Part shown: positions 42,309 to 51,419 of the stretch, in pieces
How positions within the stretch are numbered: position 1 is the first letter of the stretch
Layout of the letters: every line of letters starts with the position of its first letter
Assembly (NCBI GenBank): GCA_018712515.1
Contig: DVGW01000050.1
Location: forward strand, 1 to 64,000
DNA from: Aphodovivens avicola
GTDB lineage: Bacteria; Actinomycetota; Coriobacteriia; Coriobacteriales; Eggerthellaceae
Direction of reading: 5' to 3'
DNA length: 64,000 nucleotides
Made by a program: the position numbers and the translations under genes
Notes under the pieces: model-generated
What the model saw: the letters and a program-made list of their open reading frames with translations, nothing else
What the model was told of the DNA's origin: nothing
The model's database searches: none

Positions 42309-43778
42309 ATGATCGCGAAGTTCTCCGGCTCCCCGCTCAAGGTCAAAAGCCTGGCGGGGCGCATCTTCATCAGCGTCCTCGCCTTCGTCCTCGTCACGAT
42401 CATCGCGGTGGCGCTCGTCCTCACGTCCGTGTTCTACCTGTTCTCCGCCGGCGAGGGGGAGGACAACCTGATGCGTCAGGCGCGCGAGGCGGCGGCGATG
42501 CTCCAGGACGCCCCCGACGACCAGGCCGAAGTTGACGAGCTGCGCTGCCAATTCGACGGGGAGATCCGCTACACCCTCATCAACGCGGACGGAGACGTGC
42601 TGTTCGACAGCGACGCCGACGAGGGCGTGATGGAAAACCATGCGAACCGCCCCGAGTTCGTCGAGGCCCGCGAGCGGGGCGAGGCGCTCAGCGTGCGCTT
42701 CTCCTCGACGCTTCAGACCGACACCGTGTACGCGGCGGTGCTGCTCGACGACGGCGACGTGATCCGCCTGTCCGAATCGCGCGCCTCCTTGGTCGCGTTC
42801 ATGAGCAGCATGGTGGTGCCGGCGATCATCATCACACTGGTCGCGGCGGTCCTAGCCTTCGCGGTGTCGCGCCTGCTCACCAAGCACATCATGAAGCCCA
42901 TCGACGCGCTCGACTTCGCAAACCCCCTCGAGAACGAGATCTACGAGGAGATGGACCCGCTCCTGTTCCGCATCGACGAGCAGCAGCGCCAGCTCAAGCA
43001 GCAGAACATCGAGCTCGCGCAGGCCGAGAGCATGCGGCGCGATTTCTCGAGCAACGTCAGCCACGAGATGAAGACGCCGTTGCAGGTGATCTCGGGCTAC
43101 GCGGAGCTGATGAAAAACGACATGGTGGATCCCGAGGACCGCCGCAAGTTCGCCGGCCTCATCTACGACGAGGCCCAGGCCATGCGCCTGCTGATCAACG
43201 ACGTGCTGACGCTGTCTCGCCTCGACGAGACGACGCTCCAGCAAACCGACGCCAAGCCCATCGACCTGGCCGCGCTGGCGCGCCGCGTGCGGATGCGCCT
43301 GGAGAGCTTCGCCGCTGAGAAGGTGGTGCGGGTGAAGGTGACGGGCGATCCCGCCTACATCATGGGCAACGAGACCATGGCGGAGGAGATGCTCTACAAC
43401 CTGCTGGAGAACAGCATCCGCTACAACCGCACCGGTGGCGAGGTCCATATGGCGATCTCGCGCGAGAAGCCCAAGCCGGGCAACATCTTCGCCGAGGGAG
43501 GGCGTCTGGAGGCGCCCCACGGCGTCATCGTCGTGCGCGTGAGCGACACGGGCCGCGGCATCCCCGAGGAGTACCGCGAGAAGATCTTCGAGCGCTTCTT
43601 CCGCGTCGACAAGAGCCGCTCCAAGGACACCGGCGGAACCGGCCTGGGCCTGGCGATCGTCAAGCACACGGTGCTGTACCATCACGGCACGATCAAGGTG
43701 GAAAGCGAAGAGGGCAAGGGGACGACGTTCACGCTGAGGTTCGCCGCCGTGGAGCCTTTGGAGGAGGACGGCCGATAG
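42309..43778 (+). CDS. Sensor histidine kinase
   Basis: The 489-aa protein has two membrane helices (about 20-42 and 160-182) bracketing an extracellular domain of about 115 residues. Then comes HisKA with SSNVSHEMKTPLQVI (phospho-His), N box NLLENSIRYNR, G1 DTGRGIPEEYREKIFERFF and G2 GGTGLGLAIVKH. Signal unknown; the pair resembles PhoR/PhoB-type systems. It ends 110 bases before the 6S RNA promoter. Confidence 0.95.
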   Translation: MIAKFSGSPLKVKSLAGRIFISVLAFVLVTIIAVALVLTSVFYLFSAGEGEDNLMRQAREAAAMLQDAPDDQAEVDELRCQFDGEIRYTLINADGDVLFDSDADEGVMENHANRPEFVEARERGEALSVRFSSTLQTDTVYAAVLLDDGDVIRLSESRASLVAFMSSMVVPAIIITLVAAVLAFAVSRLLTKHIMKPIDALDFANPLENEIYEEMDPLLFRIDEQQRQLKQQNIELAQAESMRRDFSSNVSHEMKTPLQVISGYAELMKNDMVDPEDRRKFAGLIYDEAQAMRLLINDVLTLSRLDETTLQQTDAKPIDLAALARRVRMRLESFAAEKVVRVKVTGDPAYIMGNETMAEEMLYNLLENSIRYNRTGGEVHMAISREKPKPGNIFAEGGRLEAPHGVIVVRVSDTGRGIPEEYREKIFERFFRVDKSRSKDTGGTGLGLAIVKHTVLYHHGTIKVESEEGKGTTFTLRFAAVEPLEEDGR

Positions 43779-43888
43779 GGCCGGACGCCCCACGCGTGCC
43801 GCGGGATGCGCACGCCTGCTTTCATCTTGCCAGCACGGGACGGCATGTCAAGTCTTTTATTTGCCGACGCGTGGCCTATACTCATAGG

Positions 43889-44066
43889 TAGGTTCCGCCC
43901 TCGGATCCATACTTTTTGCGATGGACCGACGTATTACGCTTAGGGAGCTCAAGATAGCGAGTGAAACGGAGATTCGCATCCGTTGATGCGAAAGCCGGGA
44001 AGCAAGCTGCGAGCACCCACCTTCCGAGGTGGGTTCATCCTTCTGGCCGGGGGTGGGGCTTTTCTT
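43889..44066 (+). ncRNA. ssrS: 6S RNA
   Basis: A TATACT box at 43877-43882 leads to a transcript of about 178 nt, the usual size of 6S RNA. The ends pair over 14 bp (43891-43904 with 44047-44060, several G-U pairs), as the closing stem. Inside are a TTCGCAT/ATGCGAA hairpin and a 3' ACCCACCT-TCCG-AGGTGGGT hairpin like that of known 6S RNAs, and a TTTTCTTTT end. Like the B. subtilis 6S-1 gene it lies near rarA. 6S RNA mimics an open promoter and holds sigma-A RNA polymerase. Confidence 0.75.
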
Positions 44067-44068
44067 TT

Positions 44069-44311
44069 GTTCCGCGTGCCTACGGCTCGCGGAACCGCTC
44101 GACGCTGCGACGCCCTCCGGCACCGGATCTTCGCGCGATCCCGAATGTTCTGCACAAACGAGTTGCGCAGAACGCGCCCGCTCGGGCGCATGGATGGGGA
44201 TCGAACAAGCTGGAGGGCTTGTTCGATGCGTACCGAAGTACGCTTTGCCCTCGCGATCCCCGCGATCTCCGGCACCAGGGCCCTTCTCGCCGACGTATGC
44301 TCGACCTAGGC
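44069..44311 (+). repeat. Dispersed hairpin repeat, copy 3 (long form)
   Basis: Starts with a GTTCCGCG/CGCGGAAC hairpin, GACGCTGCG at 44101, then an enlarged middle with extra hairpins (about 44150-44230), tip GCGTAC-CGAA-GTACGC, and ends CTCGCCGACGTATGC at about 44300. It fills the gap between the 6S RNA and rarA. Confidence 0.78.
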
Positions 44312-44417
44312 GAAAAAAAGCCTGCTGAGTCTCTTGTTCGGGTTGTTCCGTGCGATCCCTCGATACGTTTCGGTCTTCTTGAGGGGCAAACAGGCGTTCG
44401 TGTGGTACCATGCGCTC

Positions 44418-45740
44418 ATGGACACTCTCTTCTCTGAAATCGAACAGCAGGCACGCTCGTCCGTGGCGCCGTTGGCGGTGCGGATGCGGCCGCGCACGCT
44501 CGACGAGCTGGTCGGGCAGGACGAGGCGGTGGGGCCGGGCAGCTGGCTGCGCGCCGCCATCGAGCAGGACCGCTTGAGCTCGATCATCCTGTACGGGCCG
44601 GCGGGCACGGGCAAGACGTCGCTCGCCCACGTGATCGCCCAGGCGACCAAGGCGACGTTCGTCGAGGTGTCGGCGATCGGCGGCACGGTGTCCGACCTGC
44701 GCCGCGAGATCGACGCCGCCGAGAAGCGCCTGGCGATGAACGGGTCGCGCACGATCCTGTTCGTGGACGAGATCCACCGCTTCAACCGCAGCCAGCAGGA
44801 CTCGCTCCTGCACGCGGTCGAGGATCGCGTCATCGTGCTTGTGGGCGCCACCACCGAAAACCCGTTCTTCGAGGTCAATTCGGCGCTCATCTCGCGCTCG
44901 CGCGTGGTCGAGCTGCACAGCCTCTCCGATGCGGACATCATGCGCCTCATCGAGCACGCGCTGTCCGACGAGCGCGGGCTGGGCGGGCGCTACCGTCTCA
45001 CCGACGAGGCGCGCGCCGCGATCGTCCTGCTCGCGGGCGGCGACGGACGCGCCGCGCTCACCACGTTGGAGCTGGCGGCGGGCATGGTCGAGGAGGGGAC
45101 GCCGGAGGATCCCGCCGAGATCGACGAGGGCACGGTCCGCGCGGCGACGCCGCACCGCAGCCTTCCCTACGACAAGAACAAGGACATGCACTACGACGTC
45201 ATCTCGGCGTTCATCAAGTCCATGCGCGGAAGCGATCCCGACGCCGCGCTGTACTGGCTCGCCCGCATGATCGACGGCGGCGAGGATCCCAAGTTCATCG
45301 CGCGGCGCATGTTCATCGCGGCGTCCGAGGACATCGGCAACGCCGATCCGCAGGCGCTGCTCGTCGCGGAGGCGGCGTTCCGCTCGGCTGAGGTGATCGG
45401 CTATCCCGAATGCCGCATCAACCTGGCCCAGGCGGCGATCTACCTGGCGCTCGCCCCCAAGAGCAACGCCGCCGAGGCGGGCATCGACGCCGCGCTGCGC
45501 GAGGTGCGCAACGGCCCCGCACGCGCCGTCCCGGACCACCTGCGCGACCGCCATCGTCCCGGTTCTAACGATTACGGCGCCTACCTGTACCCCCACGACT
45601 ACCCCGGAGGCTGGGTGGATCAGCGCTACCTGCCCGAGGGGCTCGAGCGCGGCTGCTTCTACCGCTCGAGCGATCGCGGCTGGGAGGCGTACCGGGCCGA
45701 CTCCATCGCGCGCGACCGCGCCGAACGCGACGGGCGCTGA
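44418..45740 (+). CDS. rarA: Replication-associated recombination ATPase RarA
   Basis: The 440-aa AAA+ protein has ILYGPAGTGKTSLA near residue 55, TILFVDEIHRFNR as Walker B, ATTENPFFEVNSAL (sensor 1) and GDGRAALTTLELA, then the MgsA/WHIP-type C-terminus with NAAEAGIDAAL. It acts at stalled replication forks. Start MDTLFSEIEQQ at 44418 fits the family; it has no ribosome site and TACCAT ends six bases upstream, so it may be leaderless. Confidence 0.95.
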   Translation: MDTLFSEIEQQARSSVAPLAVRMRPRTLDELVGQDEAVGPGSWLRAAIEQDRLSSIILYGPAGTGKTSLAHVIAQATKATFVEVSAIGGTVSDLRREIDAAEKRLAMNGSRTILFVDEIHRFNRSQQDSLLHAVEDRVIVLVGATTENPFFEVNSALISRSRVVELHSLSDADIMRLIEHALSDERGLGGRYRLTDEARAAIVLLAGGDGRAALTTLELAAGMVEEGTPEDPAEIDEGTVRAATPHRSLPYDKNKDMHYDVISAFIKSMRGSDPDAALYWLARMIDGGEDPKFIARRMFIAASEDIGNADPQALLVAEAAFRSAEVIGYPECRINLAQAAIYLALAPKSNAAEAGIDAALREVRNGPARAVPDHLRDRHRPGSNDYGAYLYPHDYPGGWVDQRYLPEGLERGCFYRSSDRGWEAYRADSIARDRAERDGR

Positions 45741-45939
45741 TCGCCGGTTTCCTCCGCGCATCGCCGCTCTTGCGCCGCCGCGCACGCCGGGCCGTGCCCA
45801 TCGCGGGCGTCGCAGATGGCGGTACGGTGACGATTGCCGTATCCAACAGGCGGTTCGCGCATCGCCCGCTGCGTGAACGTGCTATAGTGATGGCTTCAGG
45901 CGGACTCGGAGTTCGCTTCGGCGGACCAGGAGGTTCATC

Positions 45940-46680
45940 GTGGATTTCAACGAGATCATCGGCACGGCGTTGCCCATCGTCTACGTGGTCGTGGGCATCG
46001 TCTTGGTATGGCTCATCGTCGAGCTGGTGCTGACCGTGCGCCGCACGCGCCAGACGGTCGACGACATCAAAAAGCAGGTCGAGCCCACGCTCGCGCATGT
46101 CGAGAGCATCACGGCGTCGCTCGAGCCGGCGACCAAGAAGATCGATCCCCTGGTCGACCGCGTGTCGTTGACGGTGGACGCCGCCAACCTCGAGATCATG
46201 CGCCTCGATCAGATCCTCGAGGACGTGAGCGAGGTCACTGACACCGTCTCCTCGACGGTGTCGACCGTCGACGCCATCACGAGCGCGCCGATGGATCTTG
46301 TCAACAACGTCGCCGGCAAGGTGCGCGGCGCGTTCCGCTCCCGCGGGGCGAGCGAGGAGTCGATGGCGCTGGGCGACCAGAAGGCCGAGGCTGCGCGCGA
46401 GGAGCGCGAGGCCCAGGAGCTCCAGGAGCGCGCCGGCAAGAAGTCGCGCGCGGTCGAGCGCATCGAGCGTGCGAAGCAGGAGTCCCAGCCCGCCGCGGCT
46501 TCGCAGGCCGGCGAGGCGGGCAAGCCCGCCGCGTCCGAACCCGCCCAGGCCCAGGACGGCTACTTCACCTACGGCGCCTCCGCTGCGCCGCAGCCCTCTT
46601 CCGACCCTGCCGCCGCCGCTTCGGATGACGGCGCCCTCTCCGACGACGAGCCGGACGAGGAAGATTTCGCGCGCATCTAG
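45940..46680 (+). CDS. DUF948-like membrane protein with disordered tail
   Basis: The 246-aa protein has one N-terminal membrane helix (about 8-30), then a long heptad-like coiled coil with TRQTVDDIKKQVEP, as in DUF948 proteins, then an Ala/Glu/Pro-rich disordered tail. Start GTG 45940 with AGGAGG upstream. TATAGT at 45883-45888 may be the -10 box. It is followed 18 bp on by an AI-2E family permease and likely co-transcribed. Function unknown. Confidence 0.78.
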   Translation: MDFNEIIGTALPIVYVVVGIVLVWLIVELVLTVRRTRQTVDDIKKQVEPTLAHVESITASLEPATKKIDPLVDRVSLTVDAANLEIMRLDQILEDVSEVTDTVSSTVSTVDAITSAPMDLVNNVAGKVRGAFRSRGASEESMALGDQKAEAAREEREAQELQERAGKKSRAVERIERAKQESQPAAASQAGEAGKPAASEPAQAQDGYFTYGASAAPQPSSDPAAAASDDGALSDDEPDEEDFARI

Positions 46681-46698
46681 GCGCCGGGGTCATACGGT

Positions 46699-48015
46699 AT
46701 GCGCGGTCTGGAACTTCCCGAACTCGATCCCCTCACCCCCGAGGTGCGGCGCCGTGCGCTCAAGGCGCGCCGCCGGTTCCTCGGTGTTTGGACGGCGGTG
46801 GGCGCGATCCTGCTCGCCGCGGTGGTGATCTACCTGCTCAACGTGCTGTCCGCTCCCATGGGCGTGATCATCTGGGCGACCATCATCGTGTTCTGCCTGC
46901 GCGGCATCGTCAACGGCCTCGAGAAGCGCGGCATCAACCGCGGCGTCGGCACCGCCATCGCCTACGTCGTCATGTTCGTCGTGCTCGGGGCGCTGTTCGT
47001 CCTGATGTTCTCGCCGGTGTTCGGCTTCGGCAACCAGTTCGCCAACCTGGTGGAGAGCATCCCCGGCTATGTGCAGAGCGCCATCGACTGGGGCAACGGC
47101 ATCTACCATCGCTACGCGAGCCTGTTCGAGAACGAGAGCGTGCGCCAGGGCATCAACGACGTGCTGGCCGCCGTGGGCACGTGGGCGACCGACTTCTTCA
47201 GCCAGGGCGCGTCGGGGGCCATCTCAATCGGCACCGGCGTCGCCAACAGCTTCGTCGCCATCGGCTTCGGTTTGGTGGTGGCGTTCTGGATCCTGATGGA
47301 GCTGCCCGCGCTCGGCCGCGAGTGCAAGCGCCTCGCTGGTCCCAACCGCCAGGAGAACCTCGAGATGCTGCATGTGACGTTCACGCGCGTCATGGGCGGC
47401 TACATCAAGGCGACGCTGATGCAGTGCGCCATCATCGGCATCGGCTGCGGCATCCTGTTCGCGGTGGCGGGCATCCCCAACTACGCCGCGTTGGGCGTCA
47501 TCGCCGGCCTGCTCAACATCATCCCCGTCGTCGGCCCGTGGCTCGGCGGCGCGCTGGCGGCGATCGTGGGCCTGTTCGTCAGCCCGGTCGCCGTCGTCGT
47601 GGCGCTTGTGGGCACCATCGCCATCCAGCAGGTCGTCTACACGTTCGTCTCGCCCAAGATCATGGCGGACTCGGTGGACGTGCATCCGGCGCTCACCCTG
47701 ATCACGTTGCTGGCGGGCTCCGCCATCGGCGGCGCCATGAGCGGGTTCGTCGGATCGATTTTCGGCATGTTGGTGGCGATTCCCGCCGTGGCGGTGGCCA
47801 AGGCGGTTTTCGTGTATTATTTCGAGAAGCGCACCGGCCGCCAGCTGGTCGCCGAGGACGGCGTCTTCTTCAAGGGAACGCCTTCGGAGGGCGATCAGGT
47901 CGATCCCCTGGGCGACGTCACCGCGCCTCATCCCGACTCGACGGGGTCGATGCAGCGCATCCAGGAGATCAAGGAGCAGGCCGCAAGCCGCGCCAACCGG
48001 CGCCGCCGGCGCTAG
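46699..48015 (+). CDS. AI-2E family transporter (permease)
   Basis: The 438-aa protein has about eight hydrophobic segments arranged as in the AI-2E/YtvI family: an N-terminal pair (30-75), SIPGYVQSAIDW, and ALGVIAGLLNIIPVVGPWLG, the family hallmark. The tail is basic. Despite the name most members export ions or small molecules; the cargo is unknown. Its start has only a weak ribosome site, and it is probably coupled to the upstream gene. Confidence 0.87.
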   Translation: MRGLELPELDPLTPEVRRRALKARRRFLGVWTAVGAILLAAVVIYLLNVLSAPMGVIIWATIIVFCLRGIVNGLEKRGINRGVGTAIAYVVMFVVLGALFVLMFSPVFGFGNQFANLVESIPGYVQSAIDWGNGIYHRYASLFENESVRQGINDVLAAVGTWATDFFSQGASGAISIGTGVANSFVAIGFGLVVAFWILMELPALGRECKRLAGPNRQENLEMLHVTFTRVMGGYIKATLMQCAIIGIGCGILFAVAGIPNYAALGVIAGLLNIIPVVGPWLGGALAAIVGLFVSPVAVVVALVGTIAIQQVVYTFVSPKIMADSVDVHPALTLITLLAGSAIGGAMSGFVGSIFGMLVAIPAVAVAKAVFVYYFEKRTGRQLVAEDGVFFKGTPSEGDQVDPLGDVTAPHPDSTGSMQRIQEIKEQAASRANRRRRR

Positions 48016-48168
48016 ACGATACGGCGCATATGCGTTGCAGCCGCCCGGTTCTGGCGACCGGGCGGTTTCATGAAAGGAAACAGCGCACCGCCCGCGCGTG
48101 TGCGTGCGAAAAGACGGAATGGGAGCCGATGCGGCCCCCGGACAAGGTGAAAAGGCGAGTTTACGAGT

Positions 48169-50808
48169 ATGAAGTACATGACCACGGCGGAGATCCGCGA
48201 GAAATACCTCAAGTTCTTCGAGGAGAAGGGCTGCAAGCGCATGCCGTCCTCCTCGCTTATCCCCGACGACCCCAGCCTGCTGCTCACCAGCGCGGGCATG
48301 GTGCAGTTCAAGCCGTACTTCCTGCACACCAAGGAGCTCGACCCCGCCTACGTCGGCACCACAACGGTGCAGAAGTGCGTGCGCACCAACGACATCGACA
48401 TCATCGGCACGACGGGCCGCCATCTGAGCTTCTTCGAGATGCTGGGCAACTTCAGCTTCGGCAAGTACTTCAAGAAGGAGATGTGCGCCTGGGCGCTCGA
48501 GTTCTCCACCGAGGTGCTGGAGCTTCCGCTCGAGAAGCTGTACTTCACCGTGTTCGAGGACGACGACGAGACCATCGAGATCTGGAAGAGCCTGGGTGTC
48601 GCCGAGGATCACATCTCTCGTCTGGGCGAGGACGACAACTTCTGGCGCGCCGGCCCCACCGGTCCGTGCGGCCCCTGCTCCGAGCTGTACTTCGACCAGG
48701 GCCCCGAGGTGGGCTGCGGCAGCCCCGATTGCAAGCCGGGCTGCGACTGCGACCGCTTCCTGGAGTACTGGAACTGCGTGTTCACCCAGTTCGACGGCCA
48801 GGAGGATGGCACGCTCGCGCCGCTCAAGACGAAGAACATCGACACCGGCATGGGCCTCGAGCGCATCGCGGCCATCATGCAGGGCGTCACGAACAACTAC
48901 GACACCGACGTGCTGCGCGGCCTGATCTCGGTCGGCGAGGAGCTGTCGGGCAAGGAGTACAAGACCGACGCCGCGGCGGATCTGTCGCTGCGCATCGTGG
49001 CCGACCACAGCCGCTCGGTCACGTTCATGATCGCCGACGGCATCCTGCCGTCCAACGAGGGCCGCGGCTACGTGTTGCGCCGCCTGCTGCGCCGCGCGGT
49101 GATGCACGGCCACAAGCTGGGCATCGAGGGCCCGTTCCTGAAGAACTACATCGACGCCATCATCGAGAAGATGGGCGCTGTGTATCCCGAGGTCGTCGAC
49201 AACCGCGAGCTCGTGGAGCGCGTGGTCCTCTCCGAGGAGGAGCGCTTCGGCGCCACGCTGCGCCAGGGCCAGGCGTACCTGGAGGATGCGCTCGGCAAGC
49301 TGGAGGGCACCGTGCTTTCCGGCGAGGCGGCCTTCACGTTGCATGACACCTACGGCTTCCCGGTCGAGATCACCGAGGAGATCTGCGCCGAGCGCGGCAT
49401 CACGGTGGATCACGACGGCTTCGACGCCTGCATGGAGCAGCAGCGCGAGCGCGCCCGCGCCGCCACCAAGGACGACGCCGAGGCCGCTTGGAGCACCTAC
49501 GGCGGCGTGCACGCCGACATCCTGAAGGAGGTCGGCGCCACGGGATTCGTGGGGTATGAGCACCTCATGTGCGAGACGAAGGTCGCTGCGCTTATCAAGG
49601 ACGGCGAGCGTGTGGAATCGCTTGCCGCGGGCGATGAGGGCGAGATCGTGCTCGTGCGCACCCCGTTCTACGCCGAGATGGGCGGCGAAGTGGGCGACAC
49701 CGGCAAGATCGCTTCCGTCAAGGGAGCGGCGATCGACGTGTTCGACACCAAGGCGCCGGAGAAAGGCCTGGTCTGCCACATGGTGAAGGTGGTGGAGGGC
49801 TCGATTTCTGTGGGCGACGAGGTTGCCGCACAGGTGGATCCCAAGCGCCGCGCCCGCATCACGCGCAACCACACCGCCACGCACATCCTGCACGCGGCGC
49901 TGCGCAAGGTGCTCGGCGACCACGTGAAGCAGGCCGGCTCCTACGTGGGTCCGGACCGCCTGCGCTTCGACTTCACGCACTTCGAGGCCACGACGCCCGA
50001 GCAGCTCGCCGAGATCGAGCGCGTTGCCAACGAGGAGATCATGGCCGCCATCCCGATGAACATCTACGAGACGTCGCTGGACGAGGCGCGCGCCTCCGGC
50101 GTGACGGCGCTGTTCGGCGAGAAGTACGGCGACACGGTCCGCGTCGTCGAGGCGGGCGCGTTCTCCCGCGAGCTGTGCGGCGGCTGCCATGTGTCCAACA
50201 CGGCCGAGATCGGCTTCGTAAAGATCGTCTCCGAGTCGAGCGTCGGCGCCAACCTGCGTCGCATCGAAGCGGTGACCAGCTACGATGCTCTTGAGTACAT
50301 GAATCGCATGGAGGCGGAGCTCAAGGAGACCGCCGCCGAGATGAAGGCAAAGCCCTTCGAGGTCGCCGAGCGCGTCAAAGCCAACCTTGCCGCTATCAAG
50401 GAGTTCGAGGCCGAGCGCAAGCGCGCCAAGCAGGCCGCGGCCGAGGGCGACGTTTCCGATCATCTCAAGGACGTCATCGACGCCGCCGCGGGCTACCCGG
50501 TGGTCGTCACGCGCATCGATGGCCTTGACACCGGCGGCCTGCGCAACGCGTGGGATATCCTGCGCGCCCGCCTGCCCAAGCCGGGCGCCTGCGTCATCGG
50601 CACGGTCAACGACGACAAGCCGGTCATCATGGCGGCGGGCACCGACGAGGCGGTCGCGGCGGGCTTCAACGCCGGCGCGGTCATCAAGTCCATCGCCGGC
50701 AACATCAAGGGCGGCGGCGGCGGAAAGCCGACGATGGCCCAGGCCGGCGGCAAGGACGCCTCCGGCATGGATGCCGCTCTCGAGGCGGCACGCGATCTGC
50801 TCAAGTAG
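48169..50808 (+). CDS. alaS: Alanyl-tRNA synthetase
   Basis: The 879-aa enzyme charges tRNA-Ala. The class II core with TGRHLSFFEMLGNF and SEGRGYVLRRLLRRA-type motif 3 (here NEGRGYVLRRLLRRA), the editing domain HxxxH in HTATHILHAAL, the CGGCHV zinc motif and the C-terminal DHHA1 domain with GGGGGKPTMAQAGG are all present. A GC-rich ribosome site precedes ATG 48169. Its tRNA-Ala partner includes the one split by the ICE (anticodon CGC). Followed by repeat copy 4 and ruvX. Confidence 0.97.
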   Translation: MKYMTTAEIREKYLKFFEEKGCKRMPSSSLIPDDPSLLLTSAGMVQFKPYFLHTKELDPAYVGTTTVQKCVRTNDIDIIGTTGRHLSFFEMLGNFSFGKYFKKEMCAWALEFSTEVLELPLEKLYFTVFEDDDETIEIWKSLGVAEDHISRLGEDDNFWRAGPTGPCGPCSELYFDQGPEVGCGSPDCKPGCDCDRFLEYWNCVFTQFDGQEDGTLAPLKTKNIDTGMGLERIAAIMQGVTNNYDTDVLRGLISVGEELSGKEYKTDAAADLSLRIVADHSRSVTFMIADGILPSNEGRGYVLRRLLRRAVMHGHKLGIEGPFLKNYIDAIIEKMGAVYPEVVDNRELVERVVLSEEERFGATLRQGQAYLEDALGKLEGTVLSGEAAFTLHDTYGFPVEITEEICAERGITVDHDGFDACMEQQRERARAATKDDAEAAWSTYGGVHADILKEVGATGFVGYEHLMCETKVAALIKDGERVESLAAGDEGEIVLVRTPFYAEMGGEVGDTGKIASVKGAAIDVFDTKAPEKGLVCHMVKVVEGSISVGDEVAAQVDPKRRARITRNHTATHILHAALRKVLGDHVKQAGSYVGPDRLRFDFTHFEATTPEQLAEIERVANEEIMAAIPMNIYETSLDEARASGVTALFGEKYGDTVRVVEAGAFSRELCGGCHVSNTAEIGFVKIVSESSVGANLRRIEAVTSYDALEYMNRMEAELKETAAEMKAKPFEVAERVKANLAAIKEFEAERKRAKQAAAEGDVSDHLKDVIDAAAGYPVVVTRIDGLDTGGLRNAWDILRARLPKPGACVIGTVNDDKPVIMAAGTDEAVAAGFNAGAVIKSIAGNIKGGGGGKPTMAQAGGKDASGMDAALEAARDLLK

Positions 50809-50811
50809 TTC

Positions 50812-50958
50812 CGTCGGTCTTTCGGCCGACGCAACGAGCCGACGCTGCGCGGGATTCTGGCGGCACAGCTGGCGCTCCAAGATTCGCTCACGCACCGAAG
50901 TGCGCTTCGCGAATCTTTCCCGCCATCTGCACTCGCCAGAATCCCGCTGCTGTCTCTA
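50812..50958 (+). repeat. Dispersed hairpin repeat, copy 4 (after alaS)
   Basis: Hairpin GTCGGTC-TTTC-GGCCGAC follows the stop by a few bases, then GACGCTGCG (50841). Outer GCGGGATTCTGGCG with CGCCAGAATCCCGC, inner AAGATTCGC with GCGAATCTT, tip GCAC-CGAA-GTGC. The stems differ in sequence from copy 1 yet pair perfectly, so changes on one arm are matched on the other. Confidence 0.85.
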
Positions 50959-50987
50959 CGAACGACCTGCGATAGAAAAGGGATTGG

Positions 50988-51410
50988 ATGCGTATTCTAG
51001 CGCTCGACATCGGCGAGGTGCGCGTGGGGGTGGCGGTGTGCGACCCCGGTGAGCGCGTGGCCTCGCCGGTTTGCGTTCTGCCGGCGGCCGAGGTGCTCGC
51101 CTGCGCCAAATCGTTCCGACACGTGCTGGAGGACTGGGAGCCCGAGCTTCTGCTGTGCGGGCTGCCCTACACGCTGTCGGGCGAGGAGGGCCCCCAGGCG
51201 CAGCGCATCCGCGCGGCGGCGGACGCGATCAGCGCCGCGTGCGGCATCCCCCACGAGTTCGCCGACGAGCGTCTCAGCTCGTCGGAGGCCAAGCGGAGTT
51301 TGCGTGAAAAGGGCCTGAACGAGAAGCAGATGCGCGGCAAAGTGGATATGATAGCGGCAAGTATGTTCTTGCAGGCGTGGCTCGATGCCCGCCGTCATTC
51401 CGACGCATAA
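50988..51410 (+). CDS. ruvX: Holliday-junction resolvase-like RuvX/YqgF
   Basis: The 140-aa RNase H-like protein has LALDIGEVRVGVAVCD at the start and DERLSSSEAKR in the middle, both YqgF hallmarks. It acts in pre-16S rRNA 5' end processing, not resolution, in characterised bacteria. AAAAGGGATTGG leads the ATG. Directly followed by mltG (9 bp), a common gene pair. Confidence 0.95.
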   Translation: MRILALDIGEVRVGVAVCDPGERVASPVCVLPAAEVLACAKSFRHVLEDWEPELLLCGLPYTLSGEEGPQAQRIRAAADAISAACGIPHEFADERLSSSEAKRSLREKGLNEKQMRGKVDMIAASMFLQAWLDARRHSDA

Positions 51411-51419
51411 GGAGCGCTC

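Noticed and set aside
47224..50895. 1223-aa minus-strand frame opposite alaS and the permease gene
   Set aside because: Antisense shadow of alaS with low-complexity His/Gln/Leu-rich content; alaS itself has every family motif.
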